Shown piece after piece: positions 32,679 through 40,527 of a stretch of DNA of 64,000 bases; position 1 is the stretch's first letter, and each line of letters starts with the position of its first letter. The notes under the pieces are model-generated. The model had not been told where the DNA came from, ran no database searches, and saw only the letters and a list, made by a program, of their open reading frames with translations. A program made the position numbers and the translations under genes. Source of the stretch: Phormidium sp. FACHB-1136 (GTDB lineage: Bacteria > Cyanobacteriota > Cyanobacteriia > Phormidesmidales > Phormidesmidaceae); contig NZ_JACJRS010000018.1 of the NCBI RefSeq assembly GCF_014697375.1, forward strand, positions 1 to 64,000, read 5' to 3'.

Positions 32679-35495
32679 ATGCTAGCTCCTGTGACTTTTT
32701 CCAAACCTCCCAAATCCGCATGGCCCACCTATCGCGGCGGTCGCTGGCTACCCTGGCTGTTGGTGGCTGTCGCGATCTTGGTGGGGACAGCTAGCCTGGT
32801 ACACCTGCTGACGGAATCCTGGTGGTTTCAGTCGGTGGGTTACGAAGCGGTATTTGGCAAGCGGCTGCGGTGGCAATTGGGGCTGGGGTTGGGCACCTTT
32901 GGCCTGACGGCCCTCTGGCTGTGGGGCCACTATCAACTGGCGAGGGGAATCACCCGCGAACGCAGCTATCGGTTTTCCAGTCGCTACAGCAGCCCCCAGC
33001 AGCGGGAACAGTTTGAACAACTGATGCACCTGGGCAGTTTGGGGGCGATTGGGGTGCTGGCTCTGGGAGCGGCATGGCAAGGGGCAGCGGCCTGGGAGCA
33101 GGTGCTACGGTTCCTCAATCCGACGGACTTTGGCCAAACTGACCCCATTTTTAGCCACGACATCGGCTTTTACCTGTTTCGATTGCCCCTGTGGCAGGGC
33201 TTACAGAGCAACCTGCTGGGGCTGGTGGTGTGGGCGCTATTGCTGACCTTAGTGGTCTATGGCCTGAAGGGGGAAATTCGGCCTGAGCGGGGCTGGAAGT
33301 ATTTCCTCACCGGGGAAGCCAAGGCCCACCTGTGTCTGCTGTTGGCGTTGCTGGCGGCACTGCTGGCAGTGGGCTTCTGGCTAGATCGCTACTCCCTGCT
33401 CTATTCCGAGGGAGGCGTGATCTTTGGGGCAGGCTATACCGATGTCCATGCGCGGCTACAAGCTTACTGGTTGATGGGGTTTGTTACCCTGGCCATTGCG
33501 GTGCTGTTTGTACTGGCCCTGTGGCGCAGTGGTTTTTCCCTGCCGATTGTGGGCATGGGGCTGTACCTGGCGGTGCTGATTGTGGTGAATGGACTGTACC
33601 CCTGGTTTCAGCAAAACTTTGTGGTGGAGCCGAACGAACTCACCATGGAGCGGCCCTACATTGAGCACAATATTGCCTTCACCCGCCAAGCCTACAACCT
33701 GACGGACGTGATTTCGGAGCCGTTTCCCGCCGATAGTCCCCTGGATCGGGCGATTTTGGACAATAACCAGCCCACGGTACGCAACATTCGCCTCTGGGAC
33801 GATGTGCCGCTCCTGAGTTCCTACAAGCAGCTCCAGGAGATTCGGCTGTATTACAACTTCAGCGATGTTGATATTGACCGCTACACTCTCAACGGCGACT
33901 ATCGCCAGGTGACGCTCTCCGCCCGCGAGCTATCGGTGGCGCAGTTGCCTCCGGAGGCCCAGAATTGGATCAACCGCCAGCTCAAGTTTACCCACGGCTT
34001 TGGCCTGGTGATGAGCCCCGTCAACCGTGCGGCCAGCAACGGGATGCCAGAATTTTTCCTGCGCAATGTGCCGCCGGATTCCACGGTGGATCTAACCCTG
34101 GATCAGCCCCGCATCTACTACGGAGAGGACACCGCCAACTACATCTTCACAGGCACCAACACCGACGAATTTGACTATCCCCTGGGCGACACCAACGCCA
34201 CCTACCGCTACACCGGAGAGGGGGGCATACCGCTGAATTCCCTCCTGCGCCGCCTCGCCTACGCCTACGACCTAGGCAACTTGCGAATCCTGATTTCCAA
34301 CTACTTCAGTGCCGACTCCCGCATCCACTACCATCGCCTGATCCGCGACCGGGTGCAGCGGGTGGCCCCCTTCCTCACCTACGACAGCGATCCCTACATG
34401 GTGGTGGTGGACGGACGGATGAAGTGGGTGATGGATGGCTACACCGTCAGCGACCGCTACCCCTACGCCGAACCCCTACACCGCTACAGCGAAATGCTGG
34501 CCGTGGCCGATCCGAGCTATGGCCTGCTGCCCCCCAGCGCCAACTATGTTCGCGATGCGGTGAAAGTGTTCATCGATGCCTACGATGGCACCCTAGAATT
34601 CTTCGTCCGCGACACCACTGACCCCGTCCTAGCCACCTACCAGAAGATGTTTCCTGGTCTGTTTCAGCCCAGCGAGGCCATGCCCGCCAGCTATCGAGAG
34701 CACCTGCGCTATCCCCAAGACATCTTCACCATCCAGGCCCAAATGTATCGGGCCTACCACATGGAAAATCCCGAAGTCTTCTACAACCGCGAAGACCTCT
34801 GGCGCTTCCCCGAACACAGCCAGGACGGCACCTTGGAAACCATGGCCCCCTACTATGTGATCATGAAGCTGCCCAAACTGGAGCGGGAGGAATTTCTGCA
34901 AATTTTGCCCTTCACCCCCGCCAACCGAGACAACATGATTGCCTGGTTAGCGGGCGGATCCGATGGCGACAACTACGGTCGGCTGCTGCTCTACGAATTC
35001 CCCAAGCAGGAACTGGTCTTTGGCCCCAGCCAGATCGAAGCTCGCATCAGCCAAACCCCGGAAATTTCTGAACAAATCACCCTCTGGGGCCAGCAGGGGT
35101 CGCGGGTGCTGCGGGGCAATTTGCTGGTGATTCCCATCGAACAATCCCTGCTCTACGTCCAGCCCATCTACCTGCGGGCGGAACAGGGGGCACTGCCAGA
35201 ACTGCGGCGGGTGATTGTGTCCTACGGCGATCAGGTGGTGATGCGGGAAACCCTCGACCAAGCCCTAGAGGCCATCTTTGGCGCGGCCCGTCTTCCCGTC
35301 ATCGAGAGCCCTGACAGCCCCGACGGCAACATTCCCGCTCCCTTGCCCAGTGATCTGGCCAGCCTGATCCAATCCGCCCTCACCGCCTACCAGGATGGCC
35401 AAACGGCCCTTCAGCAGGGCGACTGGCAACGCTATGGCCAAGCCCAACAACAGCTCGAAACCCTGCTGCAACAACTGGCAGACCAGACGCCCTAG
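32679..35495 (+). CDS. UPF0182 family membrane protein
   Basis: A 938-residue protein, the usual size of the family. The first third has about seven membrane helices (LPWLLVAVAILVGTASLVHL, LGLGLGTFGLTALWLWGHY, LGSLGAIGVLALGAAWQGAA, LGLVVWALLLTLVVYGLK, LLALLAALLAVGFWLDRYS, GFVTLAIAVLFVLALW, MGLYLAVLIVVNGLYPWFQ). The large remainder is extracytoplasmic and holds RPYIEHNIAFTRQAYNL, DPYMVVVDGRMKWVMDGYT and FPEHSQDGTLETMAPYYVIM, conserved in UPF0182. The end is a coiled, glutamine-rich tail. The function is unknown. A GTG-started exporter gene follows 46 bases downstream. Confidence 0.93.
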   Translation: MLAPVTFSKPPKSAWPTYRGGRWLPWLLVAVAILVGTASLVHLLTESWWFQSVGYEAVFGKRLRWQLGLGLGTFGLTALWLWGHYQLARGITRERSYRFSSRYSSPQQREQFEQLMHLGSLGAIGVLALGAAWQGAAAWEQVLRFLNPTDFGQTDPIFSHDIGFYLFRLPLWQGLQSNLLGLVVWALLLTLVVYGLKGEIRPERGWKYFLTGEAKAHLCLLLALLAALLAVGFWLDRYSLLYSEGGVIFGAGYTDVHARLQAYWLMGFVTLAIAVLFVLALWRSGFSLPIVGMGLYLAVLIVVNGLYPWFQQNFVVEPNELTMERPYIEHNIAFTRQAYNLTDVISEPFPADSPLDRAILDNNQPTVRNIRLWDDVPLLSSYKQLQEIRLYYNFSDVDIDRYTLNGDYRQVTLSARELSVAQLPPEAQNWINRQLKFTHGFGLVMSPVNRAASNGMPEFFLRNVPPDSTVDLTLDQPRIYYGEDTANYIFTGTNTDEFDYPLGDTNATYRYTGEGGIPLNSLLRRLAYAYDLGNLRILISNYFSADSRIHYHRLIRDRVQRVAPFLTYDSDPYMVVVDGRMKWVMDGYTVSDRYPYAEPLHRYSEMLAVADPSYGLLPPSANYVRDAVKVFIDAYDGTLEFFVRDTTDPVLATYQKMFPGLFQPSEAMPASYREHLRYPQDIFTIQAQMYRAYHMENPEVFYNREDLWRFPEHSQDGTLETMAPYYVIMKLPKLEREEFLQILPFTPANRDNMIAWLAGGSDGDNYGRLLLYEFPKQELVFGPSQIEARISQTPEISEQITLWGQQGSRVLRGNLLVIPIEQSLLYVQPIYLRAEQGALPELRRVIVSYGDQVVMRETLDQALEAIFGAARLPVIESPDSPDGNIPAPLPSDLASLIQSALTAYQDGQTALQQGDWQRYGQAQQQLETLLQQLADQTP

Positions 35496-35541
35496 CTCTC
35501 TTTCCCGAAGCCTCTTTAATGCCATTCATGGAACGCCCATT

Positions 35542-36291
35542 GTGGACATAGCCACCGTTTTGCTGCTGTTTGGGGTTGCGGTGGTGGCGGGATGTGTAGA
35601 CACCATTGCGGGGGGCGGCGGACTGATTACCCTGCCCGCCCTGCTGATGGCGGGGGTGCCTCCGGCAGCGGCCATTGCCACCAACAAGCTCCAGGGCACG
35701 GGCGGTTCCGTCACCGCCACGCTGTTCTTTCTGCGCCGGGGGGCCATCCAACTCCAGGAACATCGTCTAGCGGTCGCCATGACCTTCCTGGGATCCATGG
35801 CGGGGGGGTGGCTTGTCCTCCAAATCGACGCCGCTATCTTGGCGCGATTGATTCCCCTGCTGCTGATGGCCATGGGGCTCTATTTTGCCCTCTCGCCCAG
35901 CCTAGGAGCCATCGATCAACCACGCCGCCTCAGCCACGGAGGCTTTTCCCTCACCATTGCGCCGCTCTTGGGCTGGTATGACGGCTTCTTTGGGCCGGGG
36001 ACAGGGATGTTCATGGCCCTCGCCTTTGTGGGACTATGCGGCTATAACCTCACCAAAGCCACCGCCCACACCAAACTCCTCAACGCTACCAGCAACATCG
36101 CCGCGTTGATTTACTTCATGGTGTTTGGCCAGATGTATTGGCTGGCCGGACTAGCCATGTTTGCCGGACAGTTACTCGGAGCCCTGCTGGGAGGCAGACT
36201 GGTGCTAAAACACGGGGCGTTGCTGATTCGGCCCATGGTGACGGTGGTGTGCTTTGCCCTTGCCCTCAGACTGCTGTTAGCGCCTCCCTAA
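35542..36291 (+). CDS. TSUP family transporter (TauE/SafE-like)
   Basis: A 249-residue membrane protein of the sulfite exporter TauE/SafE family. The repeats GVAVVAGCVDTIAGGGGLIT with LPALLMAGVPPAAAIATNKL and QGTGGSVTATLFFLRRGAI, then GWYDGFFGPGTGMFMALAFV with TKATAHTKLLNATSNIAALI, are the two inverted halves of the family. About eight helices are visible. The likely start is GTG at 35542; longer readings run back into the UPF0182 gene. It probably moves a small organic or sulfur-containing anion. Confidence 0.9.
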   Translation: MDIATVLLLFGVAVVAGCVDTIAGGGGLITLPALLMAGVPPAAAIATNKLQGTGGSVTATLFFLRRGAIQLQEHRLAVAMTFLGSMAGGWLVLQIDAAILARLIPLLLMAMGLYFALSPSLGAIDQPRRLSHGGFSLTIAPLLGWYDGFFGPGTGMFMALAFVGLCGYNLTKATAHTKLLNATSNIAALIYFMVFGQMYWLAGLAMFAGQLLGALLGGRLVLKHGALLIRPMVTVVCFALALRLLLAPP

Positions 36292-36314
36292 GGTTTTGGG
36301 GTTGCCCCAGCGGG

Positions 36315-36689
36315 CTAGTCTGTAGATAAGTCCGTAGACAAGTCTGTAAATAAATGAGCTTCGGTGAGGCGGTTGCTGGTCAGAATAGCGCTGGTCATCA
36401 AACCATGGTGCAGTCGATGGGTGGTATCCAGGGTGTCTGGGGCAAGGCCAAGTTCTGGGGCGGTGGAAAGCGGCGGCACAACCATCGTGGCGGTGGGGGC
36501 AGCAGAATAGGCTGAGTTGGCCAAATCCGCCGCTTCAGCCTTGTTTCCGGCGGAGTCTAAGCTGACGACGAGGACGAATGCCAACAGAGCCATCACCAAA
36601 GCCAGACGCAGATCAATCACCTGGCGGGCCATTTGGCCCCAGCCCCGGAGCCGTTGCCTGATAGGAAGGGAAGACGTGTGATCAGCCAA
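36315..36689 (-). CDS. hypothetical membrane-anchored protein (124 aa)
   Basis: A 124-residue protein with a basic N-terminus (LPIRQRLRGWGQMARQ), one hydrophobic helix LRLALVMALLAFVLVVSLD, and a low-complexity outer part rich in Ala, Thr, Leu and Ser ending in a duplicated LSTD. It looks like a signal-anchored protein. I do not recognise the family. The ATG at 36689 has no good ribosome-binding site. It faces the TSUP exporter tail to tail. Confidence 0.45.
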   Translation of the reverse strand: MADHTSSLPIRQRLRGWGQMARQVIDLRLALVMALLAFVLVVSLDSAGNKAEAADLANSAYSAAPTATMVVPPLSTAPELGLAPDTLDTTHRLHHGLMTSAILTSNRLTEAHLFTDLSTDLSTD

Positions 36690-36814
36690 ACCAAGTGCCC
36701 TCGTGATATCTACGATGCGATGCCGCTGGGGGAGCCCAACCTTAGCCCAGGCATGGAGCCAGCCTAGGGAAACCTGAGGCGATATCCCGGCGTTTTTCGA
36801 TAGCTAGGATTCAT

Positions 36815-36851
36815 GTTATACACATAACTTCACGGAGTTACAACGTGTAAC
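36815..36851. promoter_or_regulatory. pair of dyad-symmetric sites, operator-like
   Basis: GTTATACACATAAC (5-base arms GTTAT/ATAAC) and GTTACAACGTGTAAC (arms GTTAC/GTAAC) have centres about 22-23 bases apart, near two helical turns. The two sites share the form GTTA-C/T at their outer ends. They lie between genes pointing away from each other, where a dimeric regulator would be expected to bind. Confidence 0.35.
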
Positions 36852-37080
36852 GCAGAGCCGAGAGCGTCCATGACGCTGCAATCCCTTATGCTTCAAAGCT
36901 TTTGACGCTTGCCTGATTTTTCCCTCAGCAATCGACCTTTTTTATAAATGAATCTCTATGGTGAGCGGGCGAGGGCTGGGGGCTGGCGATGGGGCGATCC
37001 GGGCAACTAGCATGGCGGTCATGGGGAGCCTATCGCCGCCATGCCACGAGAATTGGGCCGATGGGGCTGATGGAGGCCGA

Positions 37081-37086
37081 TATAAT
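37081..37086 (+). promoter_or_regulatory. perfect -10 box ahead of psb28-2
   Basis: TATAAT stands 26 bases before the ATG at 37113. No good TTGACA is found 17 bases upstream (CCGATG there), so the promoter, if used, would rely on an activator or on the -10 element. The implied 5' leader is short, about 20 bases. Confidence 0.45.
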
Positions 37087-37112
37087 GGAGTGATGGCTAT
37101 CTGGTGCGCCCT

Positions 37113-37490
37113 ATGACAGCACAGCTTCCCACCGTACAGTTTTACGAAGGCATCCTAGAATCCATCGATAACGTCAGCCTGCGACGCAATGCCGACACGG
37201 GCGAACGCACGGTACTACTGATGTTTAAGCAACTCAAGGCCATCGAAGCCTTCCAGAGCTTTCGTAGCCAGTTTTCCAAAGCCCTCAAACTCACGGACGA
37301 GGAGGGCGTCATTACCATCGAGCCCTCCGGCATTCGGTTTATCTTTGGCGGCGACGAGGGCGACGACCTGGAGCGGGTCGAATGCACCCTCACCATCGAC
37401 CGAGAAGACCACTGGGAACGGTTCATGCGGTTCATGCACCGCTACGCCGAGGCTAATGGCATGGCCTACGGAGAACCGCCCTCCTCATAA
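37113..37490 (+). CDS. psb28-2: Psb28-type photosystem II assembly protein (Psb28-2 like)
   Basis: A 125-residue soluble protein. The C-terminus EDHWERFMRFMHRYAEANGM is the Psb28 signature, and IQFYEGI-type opening (VQFYEGILESIDNVSLRRN), RTVLLMFKQLKA, TDEEGVITIEPSGIRFIFGG and RVECTLTIDRE also fit. The GDEGDD segment and sequence drift resemble the second paralogue Psb28-2 rather than Psb28-1. Psb28 proteins bind the PSII reaction-centre complex RC47 on the cytosolic side during assembly and repair. A perfect TATAAT lies 26 bases upstream. It is followed by a MITE-like repeat. Confidence 0.85.
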   Translation: MTAQLPTVQFYEGILESIDNVSLRRNADTGERTVLLMFKQLKAIEAFQSFRSQFSKALKLTDEEGVITIEPSGIRFIFGGDEGDDLERVECTLTIDREDHWERFMRFMHRYAEANGMAYGEPPSS

Positions 37491-37500
37491 ATGCCTCTCC

Positions 37501-37631
37501 AGCAATTCTCATTTTGGTACATTGACCGTTTGCCCTGAGCTTGTCGAAGGGTGATAAGGCGGTGACAAGGCTTCGACAAGCTCAGCCTGAGCGGGATTGT
37601 ATTCATCAGCCTAGTCATCCTGAGAATTGCT
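37501..37631. mobile_element. MITE-like element with nested inverted repeats
   Basis: The outer arms AGCAATTCTCA (37501-37511) and TGAGAATTGCT (37621-37631) are exact reverse complements. Inside them lies a second pair, CTGAGCTTGTCGAAG (37535-37549) and CTTCGACAAGCTCAG (37571-37585), also exact. The 131-base unit has no coding capacity. The inner CTTCGACAAGCTCAG hairpin is a repeat type that recurs in many bacterial genomes, from general knowledge. Whether it moves by a transposase is an inference. Confidence 0.6.
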
Positions 37632-37772
37632 ATACCCCTCGAAGCGTGGTGCCATATCCATCCATTCTGTGCCTGCCGCTGGGATGGTTTATCCTAGAAT
37701 CCGGTTTGGTGCTGCGTCTTGGCCGACCCGCAGGGACGCCGCCATCGAGACGCCGCCGTTCATAGGTATCGA

Positions 37773-38693
37773 ATGAAAATTGCAATCACCGGAGCCACAG
37801 GGTTTGTCGGCAGTCGTTTGGTAGAGCGGCTGCAAGAGGAAGGCCACGACATAGTGGTGCTCACCCGTAGCGCCGATCTGGGACGAAAAATCTTCCCAGC
37901 CGAGACCTTTCCCAAGGTGACCATCGTAGAATATACCCCGCTGGCCTCTGGGCCTTGGCAGGGGGCGCTGTCGGGCTGCGATGGGGTGGTGAACCTGGCC
38001 GGAGCGCCCATCTCCGAGCGCTGGAGCGATGAGCACAAGCAGGCCATTGTAGACAGCCGCGTGGTAGGCACCGAGAAACTGGTGGAAGCCCTCGCCCAGG
38101 CCGATCCGAAGCCGACAGTGTGGGTGAATGCCTCCGCCATTGGCTACTACGGCACCAGCGAAACCGCCACCTTCGACGAAACCAGCCCCGCCGCCGATGA
38201 TTTTCTATCCCAAGTGTGCCAAGGCTGGGAATCCGCCGCCCAGCGGGTGAAAGACCACGGCCCCCGACTGGTGATTTTTCGCCTGGGCATTGTCCTGGGC
38301 ATGGGCGGAGCCGTCGCCAAAATGCTGACCCCCTTTCGGATGTTTGCGGGTGGCCCCATCGGCAGCGGGCGGCAATGGTTTTCCTGGATTCACCTGGAAG
38401 ATATAGTGAACCTGATCATCAAAGCCCTGACCGATCCCACCATGGAAGGGATTTACAACGCCACGGCCCCCAACCCGGTACGCATGGCGGACTTTTGCAA
38501 AGTGCTGGGCAAGGTGCTAAAACGGCCCTCCTGGCTCCCGGTGCCCGATTTCGTCCTCGAAACCATCCTCGGCGATGGGGCGCAGGTGGTGCTAGAAGGG
38601 CAGCAGGTTCTCCCCACCCGCACCGCCGCCACCGGGTTTACCTACCAATACACCGACGTGAAAGACGCCCTAGTTGACATCGTCAAGCCCTAG
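37773..38693 (+). CDS. TIGR01777 family SDR epimerase (SDR39U1-like)
   Basis: A 306-residue NAD(P)-binding protein. KIAITGATGFVGSRLVERLQ is the glycine motif. DGVVNLAGAPISERWSDEHK, NASAIGYYGTSETATFDETS and RLVIFRLGIVLGMGGAVAKM are signatures of this subfamily, as is YNATAPNPVRMADFCKVLGK. The C-terminal part (LPVPDFVLETILGDGAQVVL) is the DUF1731 tail. Members include plant and bacterial proteins linked to cell division and plastid function; the substrate is unknown. The ATG at 37773 is chosen over an upstream in-frame start in GC-rich noise. Confidence 0.92.
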   Translation: MKIAITGATGFVGSRLVERLQEEGHDIVVLTRSADLGRKIFPAETFPKVTIVEYTPLASGPWQGALSGCDGVVNLAGAPISERWSDEHKQAIVDSRVVGTEKLVEALAQADPKPTVWVNASAIGYYGTSETATFDETSPAADDFLSQVCQGWESAAQRVKDHGPRLVIFRLGIVLGMGGAVAKMLTPFRMFAGGPIGSGRQWFSWIHLEDIVNLIIKALTDPTMEGIYNATAPNPVRMADFCKVLGKVLKRPSWLPVPDFVLETILGDGAQVVLEGQQVLPTRTAATGFTYQYTDVKDALVDIVKP

Positions 38694-38738
38694 GTGAGTG
38701 GCTCTCATCCAATGAAATGGTGCATGGATGCTGGCTGG

Positions 38739-38949
38739 CCCTCACCCTAACTCCCTCTCCCCAAGGGCTACCGCTTATGCACAAGTCTGGGTTCCTAGGG
38801 TTGATCCCCCCTAACCCCCCTTAGAAAGGGGGGAACCGGAGTCAAAGTCCCCCTTTCTAAGGGGGATTTAGGGGGATCTCCAAGGACTTACAGCACGAAA
38901 ACAAGATGGGTATGAGCAGTAGCCTCGTGGGAGAGGGGCCGGGGGTGAG
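38739..38949. repeat. fold-back element (dispersed repeat A, two inverted arms)
   Basis: Each arm of about 95 bases begins at an outer end with a CTCACCC...CTCTCCC block, has GGCTACYGC followed by further blocks, and runs inward to GATCCCCCTAA, CCCCCTTAGAAAGGGGG. The centre GAACCGGAGTCAAAGT is the loop. The inner stem 38803-38832 / 38849-38877 is nearly perfect. Half copies occur at 2999 and 9398. The element fills the gap between the epimerase gene and the heptamer tract in front of pdxH. Confidence 0.8.
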
Positions 38950-38991
38950 CGATCCAAAGACGTTGCGATCTACTGCCCCTACGTTTGAATC

Positions 38992-39035
38992 CGACTCCCC
39001 ACTCTCGACTCCCCACTCCCCACTCTCGACTCCCC
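38992..39035. repeat. heptamer tract abutting the pdxH start codon
   Basis: Alternating ACTCCCC and ACTCTCG units (CGACTCCCCACTCTCGACTC and so on) continue right up to the base before the ATG of pdxH at 39036. They leave no room for a ribosome-binding site. Related tracts lie at 7481-7509 and inside priA at 44905-44947. Confidence 0.85.
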
Positions 39036-39680
39036 ATGGACATTAGCGATTTCCGCCGCGATTACACTCAGCGGGGGCTGGATCTGCCGGATCTCGCCCC
39101 TGACCCCTACGATCAGTTCACCTTGTGGTTTCAGCAAGCCTGTGAGGCGAAACTGCTAGAGCCGAATGCCCTGGTGCTGTCTACGGTGTCGCCGGAAGGA
39201 CATCCTTACCAGCGCACAGTGCTATTGAAATACTTTGACCGGGACGGCTTTGTGTTTTTCACCAACTACGGCAGCCGCAAGGCCCAACACATCGAGCATC
39301 ATCCCCAGGTGTCGCTGCTGTTTCCGTGGTATGCCCTAGAGCGGCAGTTGGCGATTACGGGCACCGCCAGCAAAATTTCCGCCGCCGAATCCTTCAAATA
39401 CTTCACCTCTCGGCCCAGGGGGAGCCAGTTGGGGGCGTGGGTGTCTCAGCAAAGCCAGATTATTTCCTCCCGGCAACTGCTGGAGATGCAGTTCGAGAAA
39501 ATGAAGCAGCGCTTTCTCAACCAAGACATTCCCCTGCCCGATTTTTGGGGTGGCTATCGCGTCAAGCCCGCCAGCTTTGAGTTTTGGCAAGGCCGTCCCA
39601 GCCGTCTGCACGACCGTTTCCTCTATACCCCTGCCTCAGATAGAGAATCGGGCTGGCAGGTGGTGCGGCTGTCGCCCTAG
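39036..39680 (+). CDS. pdxH: pyridoxamine 5'-phosphate oxidase
   Basis: A 214-residue FMN enzyme that oxidises PNP/PMP to pyridoxal phosphate. Conserved segments are MDISDFRRDYTQRGL, LVLSTVSPEGHPYQRTVLLK, FVFFTNYGSRKAQHIEHHPQ, LERQLAITGTASKI, SRPRGSQLGAWVSQQSQIIS, WGGYRVKPASFEFWQGRPSR and the RLHDRF/WQVVRLSP end. The start is taken at 39036. A TTG start at 38985 would translate the heptamer tract into an unlikely leader. The tract directly before the ATG is the oddity: no Shine-Dalgarno is present. Confidence 0.94.
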   Translation: MDISDFRRDYTQRGLDLPDLAPDPYDQFTLWFQQACEAKLLEPNALVLSTVSPEGHPYQRTVLLKYFDRDGFVFFTNYGSRKAQHIEHHPQVSLLFPWYALERQLAITGTASKISAAESFKYFTSRPRGSQLGAWVSQQSQIISSRQLLEMQFEKMKQRFLNQDIPLPDFWGGYRVKPASFEFWQGRPSRLHDRFLYTPASDRESGWQVVRLSP

Positions 39681-39773
39681 GGCACAGGACAGCTAAAAAC
39701 CCGGTTGATTGAGCGGAGGGCGTAGGGGATTGGGGCTTTACCACGGGAGAAACCGGGTTGATCAACCAACCCT

Positions 39774-40403
39774 TTAGCGGGTGGGGACGAGGCGTTCTCG
39801 CAACATGGGCAAGTCTTCCTTCAAAAACACGGCCATGCGACCTAGGTAGGGGGTGCCGCTTTCGCCGTAGGCCAGTTCATACCAGTAGGCAAATCGTTCC
39901 CCAGAGCGCACCGCTCCGACCAGGGTGAGATTCGGGTTCTCGGTGGCCTGATCGGTGGGGTACTCAAACAGGATTTGCCCCTGGCGGTAGTCGTTAAAAA
40001 TTTGGGGGCCGTAGATTAGCCGCAAGGATTCCTCTAGGCGGTCTACCGTGATGTCGTTGGCGTGGTCTACCAGGGTAAAGCGCTCGGTGCGGATGATGCG
40101 GCGGGCATTGTCGGGCATTCCTCCCGCCACCGGAAAGAGGCTGGCCTGGAAGGAAAACCGCTGCCCAGGGCTGGGGGTGCGGTTGATGCTGAGGCGCTCG
40201 TTGGGCGCAGGGCTGAGGGTGGGGTTGTTGCGAATCCAAGATTCTGCCACACGAACGGATTGCCCCGGAATGGCCAGACTGGGTAGGGCTAAGCTTCCTA
40301 CCGCAGCAAGGGCTATCCCTAAGCCCAGGCTCCCCTGAGCTCCCCGCCTGAGTATGGAACTCGTCCCCCTTGAGCGTTTCCCTAGGGATAATGCGGCCAT
40401 CAC
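39774..40403 (-). CDS. secreted conserved cyanobacterial protein, unknown
   Basis: A 209-residue protein with a basic start (SLGKRSRGTSSILRRG), a hydrophobic export signal (LGLGIALAAVGSLALPSLAI) and probable cleavage near residue 45. The mature part has SVRVAESWIRNNPTLSPAPN, RTPSPGQRFSFQASLFPVAG, RRIIRTERFTLVDHANDITV, RLEESLRLIYGPQIFNDYRQ and RFAYWYELAYGESGTPYLGR, a compact mixed fold. I recall single-copy homologues in cyanobacteria but no name. It stands convergent to pdxH and upstream of nothing obvious on its strand. Confidence 0.8.
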   Translation of the reverse strand: MMAALSLGKRSRGTSSILRRGAQGSLGLGIALAAVGSLALPSLAIPGQSVRVAESWIRNNPTLSPAPNERLSINRTPSPGQRFSFQASLFPVAGGMPDNARRIIRTERFTLVDHANDITVDRLEESLRLIYGPQIFNDYRQGQILFEYPTDQATENPNLTLVGAVRSGERFAYWYELAYGESGTPYLGRMAVFLKEDLPMLRERLVPTR

Positions 40404-40527
40404 GTTACCTCACAGTAGCGGGCATCCCATTGTGGTCACCAGGGAACCCGTGCCCCATGATAGCGACCTGCGCGGGTTTTGGCGCGGCGTTCTGTGCCAG
40501 CCGGGATAGCAATGCTGGGTGCTGAGA

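Larger units (their letters stand above)
36690..37112. other. long intergenic region with dyads and a promoter
   Basis: In 423 bases I see no gene. Two adjacent short dyads lie at 36815-36828 and 36837-36851, a T-rich stretch at about 36917-36946, and a perfect TATAAT at 37081 just before psb28-2. The region could hide a small RNA, but nothing decisive is visible. Confidence 0.5.
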
